Counted from the first letter of the stretch, positions 1-9,538 are shown. The stretch: DNA of 64,000 nucleotides from Winogradskyella eckloniae (GCF_013249045.1 NZ_JABRWP010000001.1:310001-374000), one strand, 5' to 3'. The notes: generated by a model from the letters alone, not told the origin. Program-made: numbers and translations.

Positions 1-1809
1 ATTTTGATAAAAGCCATGACTCAGAGTTTCTAAAAATTTTATTTTTCTGGTTTTTTGTAATAGACCAACTTTTAAAGCCATCTTAGAAATAGCATCTTGC
101 ATGTCTTCTTGGCTATAGCATAAAGGCTCTAAAGTTGTTAAAAGCATTTTGTGTAGCTTTAACATTTCATCTTGATGTGCTTTTATGTGGTTATCATACA
201 GCCATTTTTCTTCAGGCTTATGATACTCAAAAGAATAGTTTTCTTCATTTAAACGATAGCCTAATGCACTTCCATGATCTGCTGCTGAGAATTGCTCATA
301 CAGTTGCATGTTTGCCATTAATATACGATCATTATAATTGACGTATGGAAGCAAAGAAAAATTAAGTCCATAACGTTGCGTTTTAGGTTGAATATCATAA
401 ATTTCACCTAAACCTAAATAGTAACCCGTTACTGGAATTTTTCCTTCAAAAAACTTATAAATGGATTCTTGCATGGTGCCTCCCCAACCAATATCTACAA
501 GTGCAATTCCATTGGTTTCAATATTAGAATTAAAGGAATGGATATAGGCTTTAAACGCATCGTGACTTTCTTGTCGATGCGCATTATAATATGATATAAA
601 TGTTTTGTTGTCTTTTAAATCTTGAAAACACGAAGATTTAAAAAATTGTTCAATTACTGTTTTGCCTTCAACCTGTATTTCACTGATAATTTTAGCGGTT
701 AAATCTTCAGGGCAATTAATGGTAAAAAGAAAATCTTCTGGAGAAAGGTTGTAATATTTTTTTTGTAAATACCCAAAATCTTCCTGGTCGAGTTCCTTTA
801 ATGCAATTTGAAGCGATGCTTGCCTCGATATTTTTAAGTAATGTGTATTAATTTTTTTACTGTCATCTAAGGCTGTAAAGTCTTGATACGAATCGAATAG
901 TTTTTTTAGGTATTGTCCCTCTCGCGATAAAAAGAACAAATCTTTTAAGTTTTGTTTTTTAGCAGTTTCATACATTCTTTCCACAAACGTATGATAATGC
1001 ATTATATATTCTGTATAAGGTATTGACACACTGCTTTGCGCTTTTTTGTAAACTTGAGTTACAATTTTATTTAAACGCTTTTTGTCGTTACCGAAGTTGT
1101 TTCGTTTATTCTTTTTTAGATATTTTTTGTGTGGAAGTTGATAAGCATTCAATCCATTTTTTATGGCATTGGTATAATCACTTCTTAAATTATCACCAAT
1201 CATCATGACCTCATTGGCATCAATAGATAATTCTGAAAGAATAGGTTGGTAAATTGAACCTTTGTGTTTACTTTTTTCTAATTCTGCTGAACTATAAACA
1301 TGGTCAAACAAATCTAAAATACCATGATGTCTTAATAGCTTTTCGAATAAAGTTTTAGACCCATAAAAATCGGATACCAAAATGATTTTTCCGCCTTGAG
1401 ATTTAAAATACTTTATGGTATCTAAAACATCTTGGTTTAAATATTGTACACTAGATTCTGCTCTTACATCTGCAGCCTCAAAAAGTGAAAGAAATTCATC
1501 CTTTTCGTTTATAGAAATTATGTCTGCATTGATTAAACGCTTGCAAATTTCATTTTGTAACGCATGGTAAGGAATTTCAACATCTTCAAGACTTAGTTTT
1601 TTTATTAAGTACTTTACTGAAGCTTGTCTTGTAAAATATAGCTCATCAATAGAGGCAGACAATCCCATCTCCTTAATCATAAGTTTCGCCCAAATACGCT
1701 GTGTGTAGTTTGGATGTACTTTTCTATGGAGAATAGTATCGTAATAATCCGTAAAAAGAAATTTTATTTTTTTCTCTTTGAGTTGTTTATGAAGTGGTTT
1801 AAGTGACAA
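1..1809 (-). CDS. HAD-superfamily hydrolase-like protein, COG5610 type (3' end beyond window)
   Basis: An open frame runs from about 1809 through the left edge (603 codons, no stop), so the C-terminus is missing. A HAD-like motif I, FTDYYDTIL (Asp21, Asp24), is near the N-terminus. A motif II-like strand ILVSDFYGS lies near residue 143 and a motif III/IV MMIGDNLRSDY near 205. The DxxDT arrangement matches the predicted HAD hydrolases found fused to or beside glycan-biosynthesis genes (COG5610 type). After residue 230 comes a large less-recognised region containing ALVDIGWGG near 435. No ATG lies between the in-frame stop upstream and motif I, so I place the start at a TTG at 1809; ATT at 1824 is the alternative. 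Substrate unknown. The family call is moderately sure, the function is not. Confidence 0.7.
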   Translation of the reverse strand, partial: MSLKPLHKQLKEKKIKFLFTDYYDTILHRKVHPNYTQRIWAKLMIKEMGLSASIDELYFTRQASVKYLIKKLSLEDVEIPYHALQNEICKRLINADIISINEKDEFLSLFEAADVRAESSVQYLNQDVLDTIKYFKSQGGKIILVSDFYGSKTLFEKLLRHHGILDLFDHVYSSAELEKSKHKGSIYQPILSELSIDANEVMMIGDNLRSDYTNAIKNGLNAYQLPHKKYLKKNKRNNFGNDKKRLNKIVTQVYKKAQSSVSIPYTEYIMHYHTFVERMYETAKKQNLKDLFFLSREGQYLKKLFDSYQDFTALDDSKKINTHYLKISRQASLQIALKELDQEDFGYLQKKYYNLSPEDFLFTINCPEDLTAKIISEIQVEGKTVIEQFFKSSCFQDLKDNKTFISYYNAHRQESHDAFKAYIHSFNSNIETNGIALVDIGWGGTMQESIYKFFEGKIPVTGYYLGLGEIYDIQPKTQRYGLNFSLLPYVNYNDRILMANMQLYEQFSAADHGSALGYRLNEENYSFEYHKPEEKWLYDNHIKAHQDEMLKLHKMLLTTLEPLCYSQEDMQDAISKMALKVGLLQKTRKIKFLETLSHGFYQN

Positions 1810-1840
1810 TGAACTTGTTTTAATTAATAGCTAGTTAATA

Positions 1841-4006
1841 TTACCCTTTTACTTTTTCTTCTGTTTTAGACGGCAACACTTCATATCCCATATTGTAAAG
1901 TGTAAATCCATAGATATCTGCATACTGCTCAATTGTTTTGCTAACAGGTGTTCCTGCACCATGCCCAGCATCGGTTTCAATTCTTATAAGTGTTGGGTTG
2001 TTACCTGATTGTTTACTTTGTAATTCTGCAGCAAATTTAAAACTGTGTGCTGGTACTACACGATCATCATGATCTCCTGTTGTTACCATTGTTGCTGGAT
2101 ATTTTACACCTTCTTTTACATTATGTACTGGTGAATAGCCTTTGAGATAGTCAAACATTTCTTTGCTGTCTTCCGCAGTTCCATAATCGTAAGCCCAACC
2201 TGCTCCTGCAGTAAATGTGTGATAACGAAGCATATCTAAAACACCTACAGCTGGTAATGCCACTTTCATTAAATCTGGGCGTTGTGTCATCGTTGCACCA
2301 ACTAATAAGCCTCCATTAGAGCCTCCTCTAATGGCTAAATAATCTGAAGAGGTATAATTTTCAGAAATTAAATATTCTGCAGCCGCAATAAAATCATCAA
2401 ATACATTTTGTTTTTGAAGTTTAGTACCTGCATCATGCCATGCTTTTCCATATTCTCCACCACCTCGTAAGTTAGGCACTGCATAAATTCCGCCTTGCTC
2501 CATCCAAACGGCATTGGCAATGCTAAAACTTGGTGTTAAACTCACATTAAATCCACCATATCCATAAAGAATGGTTGGGTTTTTACCATTAAGTTCAAGA
2601 CCTTTTTTGTGTGTTATAATCATTGGCACTTTTGTACCATCCTTAGATTTATAAAAAATTTGTTTGCTAGTATAATGATCTGGATTAAAATCGATGTCTG
2701 GTTTTCTATATAATTCAGAAGTTCCTTTCTCAATATTATATTTATAAATGCTTCCAGGTGTTACATAGTTTGTAAAAGAATAATATAGTTCTGCATCTTT
2801 TTTCTTTGCGCCAAATCCTCTAGCACTACCTACACCAGGCAATTCTATTTCTCGTACTAATTTACCATTATAATCATATTGCAATACTTTAGAAACAGCG
2901 TCAACCATATAATTTGCAAAAAAGTAACCACCACCAGTTGAAGGGGTTAAAACGTTTTCGGTTTCAGGAATAAAATCCACCCAATTTTCTGGTGTTGGGT
3001 TAGAGGCATCAACGGTAACTATTTTTTCATTTGGCGCACCTAAGTTTGTCATTATATAAAGCTTAGAACCTACATTTTCTATGATATTTGTATCTGAATC
3101 TGTGTGTCCTAAAATTTCAATCAATGGCGCACTTGGTTTGGTTAAGTCTTTTATGTAAAGTTTATTTCCAGAGGTTGAAACACGTGGAGAAATCACTAAA
3201 TAATGATCATCTTCGGTAACACCACCATAGATATATCTATGTTTTTCTTCAGGTGTGCCACCAAAAATTAATTGGTCTTGTGATTGTTTAGTGCCAAGCT
3301 TGTGGTAGTACACCTTATGTTGATCTGTTTTTGCAGATAACGCACTTCCTTTTGGTTTGTCGTAACTAGAGTAGTAAAAGCCTTCGTTTTTATACCAAGA
3401 CATGCCACTAAATTTTATATCTACTAAAGTATCTTCTATGATGTCTTTAGTTTCGGTATCCATTATAAGAATTTTTCTCCAATCACTTCCGCCTTCAGAA
3501 ATAGAATACGCTAGTGTTTTTCCGTCTTTAGAAAAGCTCGTTCCACCTAATGAAATGGTGCCATCTTCTTTAAAGGTATTTGGGTCTAAAAATACTTCTG
3601 CTGTACTCGGATCATCTCCTGTTTTATATCTGTAAATTACATATTGGTTTTGTAAACCATCATTTTTATAGAAATAGGTGTAATCTCCTTCTTTAAAAGG
3701 CGAACCAATTTTTTCGTAATTCCAAAGTTTGGTAAGTCTTTCTTTTAATTCTTCACGATATGGAATATTATCTAAATAGCCAAAAGTGCTGATGTTCTGA
3801 GTTTTTACCCATGCTTCGGTTTCTTTGCTCTTATCATCTTCTAACCAGCGATAAGGGTCTACAACGGCCTCACCAAATAAGGTGTCTACAACATTTATCT
3901 TATTGGTTTCTGGGTAATTTACACTAATTGTTTTCAAATTTTCGGTTTCGTTTTTACAAGAAACAAAAATACATAGTGCCAAAGCAACTAGAAGTAATTT
4001 TTTCAT
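1841..4006 (-). CDS. Prolyl oligopeptidase family serine peptidase, lipoprotein
   Basis: A 721-residue S9A-type peptidase that cleaves short peptides after proline. A lipoprotein signal [17 protein letters not shown] ends in a lipobox with Cys17, so the enzyme is probably anchored in the envelope. The N-terminal two-thirds is the seven-bladed propeller. The C-terminal alpha/beta hydrolase domain has the nucleophile in RGGSNGG (Ser about 563), the Asp in GDHDDRVVP (about 647) and the His in DAGHGAGTP (about 681). A start nine codons upstream (4033) is open, but the signal peptide begins at 4006, so that start is preferred. It follows asd on the same strand after 200 bp that contain its own -7 box and a strong inverted repeat, so it is probably separately transcribed. 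Confidence 0.93.
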   Translation of the reverse strand: MKKLLLVALALCIFVSCKNETENLKTISVNYPETNKINVVDTLFGEAVVDPYRWLEDDKSKETEAWVKTQNISTFGYLDNIPYREELKERLTKLWNYEKIGSPFKEGDYTYFYKNDGLQNQYVIYRYKTGDDPSTAEVFLDPNTFKEDGTISLGGTSFSKDGKTLAYSISEGGSDWRKILIMDTETKDIIEDTLVDIKFSGMSWYKNEGFYYSSYDKPKGSALSAKTDQHKVYYHKLGTKQSQDQLIFGGTPEEKHRYIYGGVTEDDHYLVISPRVSTSGNKLYIKDLTKPSAPLIEILGHTDSDTNIIENVGSKLYIMTNLGAPNEKIVTVDASNPTPENWVDFIPETENVLTPSTGGGYFFANYMVDAVSKVLQYDYNGKLVREIELPGVGSARGFGAKKKDAELYYSFTNYVTPGSIYKYNIEKGTSELYRKPDIDFNPDHYTSKQIFYKSKDGTKVPMIITHKKGLELNGKNPTILYGYGGFNVSLTPSFSIANAVWMEQGGIYAVPNLRGGGEYGKAWHDAGTKLQKQNVFDDFIAAAEYLISENYTSSDYLAIRGGSNGGLLVGATMTQRPDLMKVALPAVGVLDMLRYHTFTAGAGWAYDYGTAEDSKEMFDYLKGYSPVHNVKEGVKYPATMVTTGDHDDRVVPAHSFKFAAELQSKQSGNNPTLIRIETDAGHGAGTPVSKTIEQYADIYGFTLYNMGYEVLPSKTEEKVKG

Positions 4007-4044
4007 AAATATGGTTTTTTTGAAATATAACAAATTCGTTATTT

Positions 4045-4052
4045 CAAAGATA
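4045..4052 (-). promoter_or_regulatory. Putative -7 box of the prolyl oligopeptidase gene
   Basis: TATCTTTG on the minus strand matches the Bacteroidota TAnnTTTG element about 39 bp before the chosen start. A TTG-like -33 trinucleotide sits 24 bp further upstream (4077-4079), slightly beyond the usual 17-23. Motif match only. Confidence 0.5.
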
Positions 4053-4094
4053 ATATTTTCGTCTTCTGGTCAGTACCAAAAGACGAAAATATTA
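4051..4094. repeat. Perfect 15-bp inverted repeat upstream of the oligopeptidase gene
   Basis: The arm TAATATTTTCGTCTT (4051-4065) is exactly complementary to 4080-4094. Inside the loop, TGGT (4067-4070) and ACCA (4075-4078) extend the stem past one C/A mismatch. It begins at the edge of the proposed -7 box and covers the -33 region, which suits an operator. It could instead be a transcription end for asd, but no T-run follows on the minus strand. Confidence 0.75.
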
Positions 4095-4206
4095 AAGGTA
4101 AAAGGGGAGTGCAATATAAAAATAATTATAGCAATATAATTAATTAATTAGTTGAAACACACGAATTTATCGCTATTTTGAGTTTCGACTATATTATTAA
4201 TATTTC

Positions 4207-5196
4207 TTATACTAAATCATTATTAACAAGGAATTCTGCTATCTGTACGGTGTTTGTTGCTGCACCTTTTCTAAGGTTGTCACTTACCACCCAAAGGTTA
4301 AGCGCATTTGGTTGTGAACCATCGCGTCTTATTCGTCCAACAAAGACATCATCTTTACCATGAGCATACATTGGCATAGGATAGGTATTGGTGTCTAAAT
4401 TATCTTGAATGGTTACACCATCTGTACTGTTAAGAAGTTCTTTAACTTCAGCTATGTCGTATTCGTTTTCAAACTCTACGTTAATAGCTTCACTATGTCC
4501 ACCTGCTGTTGGTATTCTTACAGCAGTAGCTGTTACTGCAATAGAACGATCACCTAATATTTTTTGAGTTTCATTAACCAATTTCATTTCTTCTTTGGTG
4601 TAGCCATTATCTTCAAAAACATCACAATGCGGAATTGCATTTTTATGAATTGGGTAAGGATAAGCCATATCACCTTCTTTACCTGCAATTTCGTTTTCTA
4701 ATTGTTCTACAGCTTTTACGCCTGTTCCAGAAACGGATTGATATGTTGAAACGATGATTCGTTTAATTTTATATTTTTTGTGTAATGGCGCTAATGCCAT
4801 TACCATTTGTATGGTTGAGCAGTTTGGGTTAGCAATAATTTTATCTGTTTTTGTTAACTCATTGGCATTAATTTCTGGAACAACAAGTTTTTTAGTTTGA
4901 TCCATTCTCCATGCTGAAGAATTATCAATTACAGTGGTACCAGCTTCTGCAAATTTAGGAGCCCATTCTAATGAAGTAGAGCCTCCAGCAGAAAACAATG
5001 CAATGTCTGGTTTTGCCTCAATAGCAGAAGGAATACTAATTACAGCAATATCTTTCCCTTTGAATTTTATTTTTTTACCTACTGAACGCTCAGAAGCGAC
5101 TAATAATAATTCATCTACATGGAAATTACGTTCTTCTAAAACGTTAAGCATTACATTTCCTACTAAACCTGTTGCGCCTACGATAGCTACTTTCAT
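4207..5196 (-). CDS. asd: Aspartate-semialdehyde dehydrogenase
   Basis: Reduces aspartyl-4-phosphate to aspartate semialdehyde with NADPH, the branch point to lysine/diaminopimelate, threonine and methionine. The 329 residues open with the Rossmann motif VAIVGATGLVGNVML. The catalytic cysteine is in NPNCST (about residue 127), and the substrate-binding histidine segment is GGHSEAINVEF. Length is normal for the family. The start follows a short AT-rich leader with a TAGCTTTG -7 match. It is followed at a distance by the oligopeptidase and preceded by mscL on the same strand, but the mscL terminator separates them. Confidence 0.97.
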   Translation of the reverse strand: MKVAIVGATGLVGNVMLNVLEERNFHVDELLLVASERSVGKKIKFKGKDIAVISIPSAIEAKPDIALFSAGGSTSLEWAPKFAEAGTTVIDNSSAWRMDQTKKLVVPEINANELTKTDKIIANPNCSTIQMVMALAPLHKKYKIKRIIVSTYQSVSGTGVKAVEQLENEIAGKEGDMAYPYPIHKNAIPHCDVFEDNGYTKEEMKLVNETQKILGDRSIAVTATAVRIPTAGGHSEAINVEFENEYDIAEVKELLNSTDGVTIQDNLDTNTYPMPMYAHGKDDVFVGRIRRDGSQPNALNLWVVSDNLRKGAATNTVQIAEFLVNNDLV

Positions 5197-5223
5197 TTTT
5201 TAATTTTTTAAATAAATTCTAAG

Positions 5224-5231
5224 CAAAGCTA
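5224..5231 (-). promoter_or_regulatory. Putative -7 box of asd
   Basis: TAGCTTTG on the minus strand matches TAnnTTTG, 28 bp before the asd start. No TTG is seen at the usual -33 distance, so this is a half-promoter match. Confidence 0.45.
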
Positions 5232-5310
5232 CATAAAAAACCTCTTTTTTTTAATTTAACTTTGGCTTATAACAATAAAAAACAAAATGTTAACTATTTA
5301 ACATTTGCAT

Positions 5311-5340
5311 AAAAAAACCCAGACAATAATTATCTGGGTT
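5311..5340 (-). terminator. Rho-independent terminator after mscL
   Basis: On the minus strand AACCCAGA (5340-5333) pairs with TCTGGGTT (5323-5316) and is followed by a run of seven T. It lies 42 bp past the mscL stop. Confidence 0.85.
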
Positions 5341-5381
5341 TGGTTATTAAAATATAGTGTAGCGGTGTCGCTATACGTGTT

Positions 5382-5783
5382 TTATTTTTTTAAAGCATCT
5401 CTAATCTCAGTTAATAAATCAACTTCAGATGGTCCTGCTGGTGCTGGCTCTTCTGCTGGCGCTTTAGTTTTATTGTATGCTTTCACTATGATGAACATAA
5501 CAAACCCAACAATTAGTAAGTTGATGATGGTATTTACCCAACTTCCCCACATTATTGCGTTTTCAGGAGTTGTAACTGCACCTGCAGCATCTACGATTGC
5601 CTCGTCTAAGACGATTTTTTTGTCTGCGAAGTCCATACCACCAGAAAAGTGACCTACAACTGGCATAACGATATTGTTAACAAATCCGGTAACAACGCCT
5701 CCAATGGCACCAGCCATGATAACAGCAACTGCAAATTCTACAACGTTGCCTGTCATGATAAAATTCTTAAATTCTTTTAACAT
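5382..5783 (-). CDS. mscL: Large-conductance mechanosensitive channel
   Basis: Inner-membrane pore that opens under membrane tension to release solutes on osmotic downshock. The 133 residues show the family layout: amphipathic N-helix MLKEFKNFIMTGNVVE, then TM1 with FAVAVIMAGAIGGVV carrying the pore constriction, a periplasmic loop (GGMDFADKKIVLDEA), TM2 (IINLLIVGFVMFIIVKAYNK), and a C-terminal cytoplasmic helix (VDLLTEIRDALKK). Monocistronic: a TACATTTG -7 match lies upstream and a strong terminator downstream. Confidence 0.97.
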   Translation of the reverse strand: MLKEFKNFIMTGNVVEFAVAVIMAGAIGGVVTGFVNNIVMPVVGHFSGGMDFADKKIVLDEAIVDAAGAVTTPENAIMWGSWVNTIINLLIVGFVMFIIVKAYNKTKAPAEEPAPAGPSEVDLLTEIRDALKK

Positions 5784-5816
5784 AATTTCAATAGTTATTA
5801 GTTAGTAATTAGCTAA

Positions 5817-5824
5817 CAAATGTA
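5817..5824 (-). promoter_or_regulatory. Putative -7 box of mscL
   Basis: TACATTTG on the minus strand matches TAnnTTTG, 34 bp before the mscL start. No clear -33 element. Confidence 0.45.
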
Positions 5825-5856
5825 GTATAAAAAAGTTAAAAGTTAAAATTAAAAAT

Positions 5857-6969
5857 TTATTTTGCATCAATGACGATGCGCTTAACACGTTGAGAAACAG
5901 ATGTTATAATTTCGTATGAAATGGTTTTTGCAGATTGCGATAAGTTACTTGCTGTATTTTCAGAATTAAAGATGATAACTTCATCTCCTTCTTTACATTC
6001 TATATTAGTAATGTTTACCATTATCATATCCATACAAACGTTGCCAATGATCGGCGCTTTTTTGCCATTGATTATAACAAAACCATTGCCATTACCATAA
6101 ATACGATTAATGCCATCTGCATGCCCAATTGGTATTGTTGCCGTTTTTTCATTGCTCGTTGCGTTATACGCTCTATTATAGCCAACGGTTTCCTCGTTTT
6201 CAATACTATGTATCTGTGATATTACAGATTTTAAACTAGCGATAGGTTTAAGATTTTTGTCTTCTTGTGCAGAATTTCCAAATCCATATAAGCCAATACC
6301 AGATCTTACCATATCTAAATGGGCTTCACGATAATTAAGTATTCCAGAGGTGTTACAAATATGAAACCATGGTTGCAACTTTAGTTTTTCTTTAAACTTT
6401 TCAGAAATAGATTTAAATTTTTTTATTTGAAGTTGAGTAAATGCGAGTTCCTTAGAATCTTCACTTGCAGCAAGATGTGAAAACACGGATTTTACAATAA
6501 TTGAAGATGTGTTTTCAAGTTTTGAAACAATAGCTTCAACATCATGTTCTAAAAACCCTAACCGATTTAAACCTGTATTAAACTTAATATGTACAGGATA
6601 TTTTTGTTGAGATTGCGTCTCTGCAATTTTAATAAATTCATCTAAGACATGATGGCTATAGATACTTGGTTCTAGGCAACGCTCAATAAGTGTTTTAAAA
6701 TTTAATGATTGAGGATGAAGTACTAAAATGGGTGAAGTAACTCCAGCATCTCTTAAAGCAACACCTTCTTTTACATAGGCGACAGCAAAATAATCTACGT
6801 TTAAGGTTTCGAGATGTTTTGCAACAATTACAGAATCACTTCCGTACGCAAATGCCTTAACTACAGCTAAAAATTTAGTGTCTGGTTGTAGTTTTGATTT
6901 TATGTAATTGAAATTATGTGTTAGCGCACTTAAATCAATTTCAAGAACCGTTTCTAGTGCTTTAGACAT
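5857..6969 (-). CDS. alr: Alanine racemase
   Basis: PLP enzyme that interconverts L- and D-alanine for peptidoglycan. The 370 residues have the PLP lysine in [10 protein letters not shown] (Lys38; the family consensus is KANAYGHG, so the following residues deviate), the C-terminal-domain tyrosine in VGYNRAYN (about 264) and the MCMD-like VCMDMIMV strand. It overlaps the 3' end of tdk by 8 nt, so the two are co-transcribed and probably translationally coupled. No MurF fusion is present, unlike some Bacteroidota alr proteins. Confidence 0.95.
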   Translation of the reverse strand: MSKALETVLEIDLSALTHNFNYIKSKLQPDTKFLAVVKAFAYGSDSVIVAKHLETLNVDYFAVAYVKEGVALRDAGVTSPILVLHPQSLNFKTLIERCLEPSIYSHHVLDEFIKIAETQSQQKYPVHIKFNTGLNRLGFLEHDVEAIVSKLENTSSIIVKSVFSHLAASEDSKELAFTQLQIKKFKSISEKFKEKLKLQPWFHICNTSGILNYREAHLDMVRSGIGLYGFGNSAQEDKNLKPIASLKSVISQIHSIENEETVGYNRAYNATSNEKTATIPIGHADGINRIYGNGNGFVIINGKKAPIIGNVCMDMIMVNITNIECKEGDEVIIFNSENTASNLSQSAKTISYEIITSVSQRVKRIVIDAK

Positions 6970-7609
6970 TTTTATTTGGGTCTTTAGAATCTAATTCTTT
7001 AGCATCGTTTACTTTTAATTGACGGATTTTATCGCGTTGTATACTTTTGTAATAAGCAGCTCTACTGAGCGGTTCGTATTCATCGACTTCACCAAGTAAA
7101 ACCAAATCATCGCTTAATGCTTTTCTGTAACTATATTGTGCTAAATTTCCTGTTTTGGTGCATACAGCGTGTACTTTAGTGACATATTCTGCAGTGGCCA
7201 TTAAGTATGGCATTGGTCCAAATGGGTTGCCCTTAAAGTCCATATCTAATCCGGCTACTATGACTCTAATACCTTTATTGGCTAAATCGTTACAAATTCT
7301 AACAATTTCATCATCAAAAAACTGAGCCTCGTCAATACCTACAACATCACAACCATCCGCTAAAATGGGAATATTGGCAGCAGCAGGTACAGGTGTGGAA
7401 CGGATTTCGTTAGCATCATGAGATACTACCATTTCTTCATCATAACGCACATCTACAGCTGGTTTAAAAATTTCAACCTTTTGTTTTGCAAATTGAGCAC
7501 GCTTAAGTCTTCGGATTAATTCTTCGGTCTTGCCAGAGAACATCGATCCGCAGATGACTTCAATCCACCCAAATTGTTCTTTCTGATTTACTGTATTTTC
7601 GAGAAACAT
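6962..7609 (-). CDS. tdk: Thymidine kinase (type II)
   Basis: Phosphorylates thymidine in the pyrimidine salvage pathway. The P-loop GSMFSGKT is at residues 21-28, the Walker B-like DEAQFF near 104, and the lasso/nucleoside segment is near [16 protein letters not shown]. Type II kinases usually bind a structural zinc through two pairs of cysteines (or Cys/His). Here only one cysteine of the first pair remains (HAVC) and the second pair reads SRAAYY, so the zinc site appears lost. Length 215 is slightly above the usual ~195 because of a hydrophilic C-terminal tail. First gene of a tdk-alr pair and divergent from the next gene. Confidence 0.95.
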   Translation of the reverse strand: MFLENTVNQKEQFGWIEVICGSMFSGKTEELIRRLKRAQFAKQKVEIFKPAVDVRYDEEMVVSHDANEIRSTPVPAAANIPILADGCDVVGIDEAQFFDDEIVRICNDLANKGIRVIVAGLDMDFKGNPFGPMPYLMATAEYVTKVHAVCTKTGNLAQYSYRKALSDDLVLLGEVDEYEPLSRAAYYKSIQRDKIRQLKVNDAKELDSKDPNKNV

Positions 7610-7701
7610 TTTGTAATTTTAGCACTAAATCGAAGTGTATCTTCGTTTTGTATAAAGGTCTCGCAAATTTATTAAAAATCAAAAGTAAAACTTACGAAAA
7701 G

Positions 7702-8457
7702 ATGAAAAAGAAATTAGAATCAGAATTAGTTAGCATAGCACATAGGATTCTAAAACTAAAAGGACGAGAGGATGTTGATCTCTTGCATGCGGAAGTTTCT
7801 AAGCTTTATGAGAAATTAACGGTTTTAAAATTCGCCCAAGAAAATTTTGAAGAACGTATGCCAACTATTGGTAATGATTCCTCGTTTTTTGATATGTTAG
7901 ATACAGCATTTAACAATAAAGTTAGTGATAATATTGAAGTTGAAAATAAAACATACGTCAACGTAGATGAGGTTGAAGATGATGAAATTATAGAACCTGT
8001 GATGACAAAGATTAAGGATATGTTTGAGCATATGCCACAAGAAACAAAACCCATAGATCCTGTATTAGAAAAAGCGTTATCGCAAGAGGTTGAAACGCCT
8101 GCCACAACAATTGAGTTTGAAAATATTACCTCTGGTTTTGAAGATATGCCAGAATTTGAGCCTATTGAAGACGCTAAAAAACGTGAGGCAGAATCTGCAA
8201 AGAAATCACTAAATGACAAGTTAAAAGGAAAACGCCTCAATATTGGACTAAATGATAAATTGGCATTTATAAAGCACTTATTTGATGGTAAAAATGAAGA
8301 TTACGATCGTGTAATTTCTCAGATTAACACCATGCATTCTTTGGAAGATACGAAACAATTAATTTTAGAAATGGTTAAACCAGACTATAATAATTGGGTT
8401 GGAAAAGAGGAGTTTGAAACACGTTTTATGGATTTGGTAGAAGGGAAGTTTAGTTAA
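7702..8457 (+). CDS. Conserved flavobacterial hypothetical protein
   Basis: A 251-residue acidic, probably cytoplasmic protein with no enzymatic motif I recognise. Residues 1-60 form a predicted coiled coil (MKKKLESELVSIAHRIL start, then LYEKLTVLKFAQENF). A long acidic linker rich in E and P follows, and a C-terminal helical domain begins at about residue 165 (LNDKLAFIKHLFDGKNEDYD). The ORF is open 18 codons further upstream (7648), but I prefer ATG 7702 because the coiled coil begins there. It is followed 12 bp later by rsmI and is probably co-transcribed. I recall similar proteins beside rsmI in flavobacteria but cannot name a function. Confidence 0.8.
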   Translation: MKKKLESELVSIAHRILKLKGREDVDLLHAEVSKLYEKLTVLKFAQENFEERMPTIGNDSSFFDMLDTAFNNKVSDNIEVENKTYVNVDEVEDDEIIEPVMTKIKDMFEHMPQETKPIDPVLEKALSQEVETPATTIEFENITSGFEDMPEFEPIEDAKKREAESAKKSLNDKLKGKRLNIGLNDKLAFIKHLFDGKNEDYDRVISQINTMHSLEDTKQLILEMVKPDYNNWVGKEEFETRFMDLVEGKFS

Positions 8458-8469
8458 TATATTTATTAG

Positions 8470-9144
8470 ATGAGCAAACTCTACCTTGTCCCAACACCAA
8501 TAGGAAATTTAAAAGACATTACTTTTAGAGCTGTTGAGGTTTTAAAAACCGTGGATTTAATTTTGGCCGAAGACACCAGAACTTCAGGGAAACTTTTAAA
8601 GCATTTTGAAATCACTACACAGATGCAAAGCCATCATATGCATAACGAGCATAAAACGGTTAATCAATTGGTAGAAAAATTAAAAGCCGGTTTAACCATT
8701 GCCGTCATTAGTGATGCTGGCACACCAGCTATTTCAGATCCAGGATTTTTATTAGTAAGAGCATGCGTAGAAAACCATATTGAAGTAGATTGTTTACCAG
8801 GCGCAACCGCTTTTGTGCCAGCTTTAGTAAATAGTGGTTTGCCTAATGATAAGTTTGTTTTTGAAGGTTTTTTACCTGTTAAAAAAGGACGGCAAACACG
8901 TTTTTTACTGTTAGCTGAAGAAACCAGAACCATGATTTTTTATGAAAGTCCACACAAATTAGTGAAGACCTTAGGGCATTTTTGCGAGTATTTTGGAGAA
9001 GACAGACCAGTTTCAGTTTCTCGCGAAATAACCAAACTCTACGAAGAAACCATAAGAGGTACAGCAAAAGAAGTATTAGAACACTACACCAACAAGCCAC
9101 CTAAAGGCGAAATTGTAATAATCGTTGGTGGAAAAAGTAAATAA
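8470..9144 (+). CDS. rsmI: 16S rRNA (cytidine(1402)-2'-O)-methyltransferase
   Basis: SAM-dependent enzyme that methylates the ribose of C1402 in the ribosomal P-site. The 224 residues start with the tetrapyrrole-methylase-like motif LYLVPTPIGNLKDIT, then ILAEDTRTSGKLL, the GTPAISDPG loop (around 80) and the CLPGATAFVPAL segment. Length is a little below the usual 280 because the C-terminal helical extension is short, as is common in Bacteroidota. It sits 12 bp after the coiled-coil hypothetical and 4 bp before the HopJ-family gene, so the three probably share a transcript. Confidence 0.95.
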   Translation: MSKLYLVPTPIGNLKDITFRAVEVLKTVDLILAEDTRTSGKLLKHFEITTQMQSHHMHNEHKTVNQLVEKLKAGLTIAVISDAGTPAISDPGFLLVRACVENHIEVDCLPGATAFVPALVNSGLPNDKFVFEGFLPVKKGRQTRFLLLAEETRTMIFYESPHKLVKTLGHFCEYFGEDRPVSVSREITKLYEETIRGTAKEVLEHYTNKPPKGEIVIIVGGKSK

Positions 9145-9148
9145 AATT

Positions 9149-9493
9149 ATGAATTTAGAAGACTTCAAAGAAAAGCTTAAATCTAACCCAAGACAGGTTG
9201 AGTTTTTTGAAACCATGATGATCATAAAAGAGTATTATGAGTTTACGCCTACTGCTTTTACTAATGGACCAATAGAAAATATAGAAGATCAAAATTCAGG
9301 CTCTTGTAAATTATTTGCTTTTGCAATAGATCAGAATTTAAGTAAAGAAGAAACCTTGGCATGTTTTGGCAAATATTATTTTGAAGATGTGCTAGAAAAT
9401 CCATCTGGTATTGGTCATTTAAACATAAGAAACTTTATAAAAACTGGTTTTGACAGCTTAAGTTTTAAAGACTTTCCACTAAAAAAGAAGTAA
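9149..9493 (+). CDS. HopJ-family protein
   Basis: A 114-residue protein recognised by the pattern YEFTPTAFTNG, then NSGSCKLFAFA, TLACFGKYY and HLNIRNFIKTGF, which define the HopJ family. The family takes its name from a Pseudomonas type III effector, but most members are housekeeping-looking proteins in bacteria without such a system, and nothing here suggests secretion: no signal peptide and no type III genes. Start placed at ATG 9149, just after the rsmI stop; the upstream in-frame ATG at 9125 lies inside rsmI. Role unknown. Confidence 0.85.
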   Translation: MNLEDFKEKLKSNPRQVEFFETMMIIKEYYEFTPTAFTNGPIENIEDQNSGSCKLFAFAIDQNLSKEETLACFGKYYFEDVLENPSGIGHLNIRNFIKTGFDSLSFKDFPLKKK

Positions 9494-9499
9494 CTTGTA

Positions 9500-9520
9500 A
9501 TCCTGAATTTATTTCAGGAT
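9500..9520. other. Small hairpin between HopJ-family gene and UDG gene
   Basis: ATCCTGAA (9500-9507) and TTCAGGAT (9513-9520) form an 8-bp stem with a 5-nt loop. No T-run follows, so it is more likely a processing or attenuation structure, or a degenerate REP-like element, than a full terminator. Confidence 0.4.
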
Positions 9521-9538
9521 CTAATTAAAATTATTTCT

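Noticed and set aside
135-1208. Short plus-strand ORFs at the left edge
   Set aside because: They are antisense to the long continuous HAD-type reading frame on the minus strand, which has clear motifs.
9149-9493. Secreted effector
   Set aside because: The HopJ name is historical; no secretion signal and no type III apparatus are visible.
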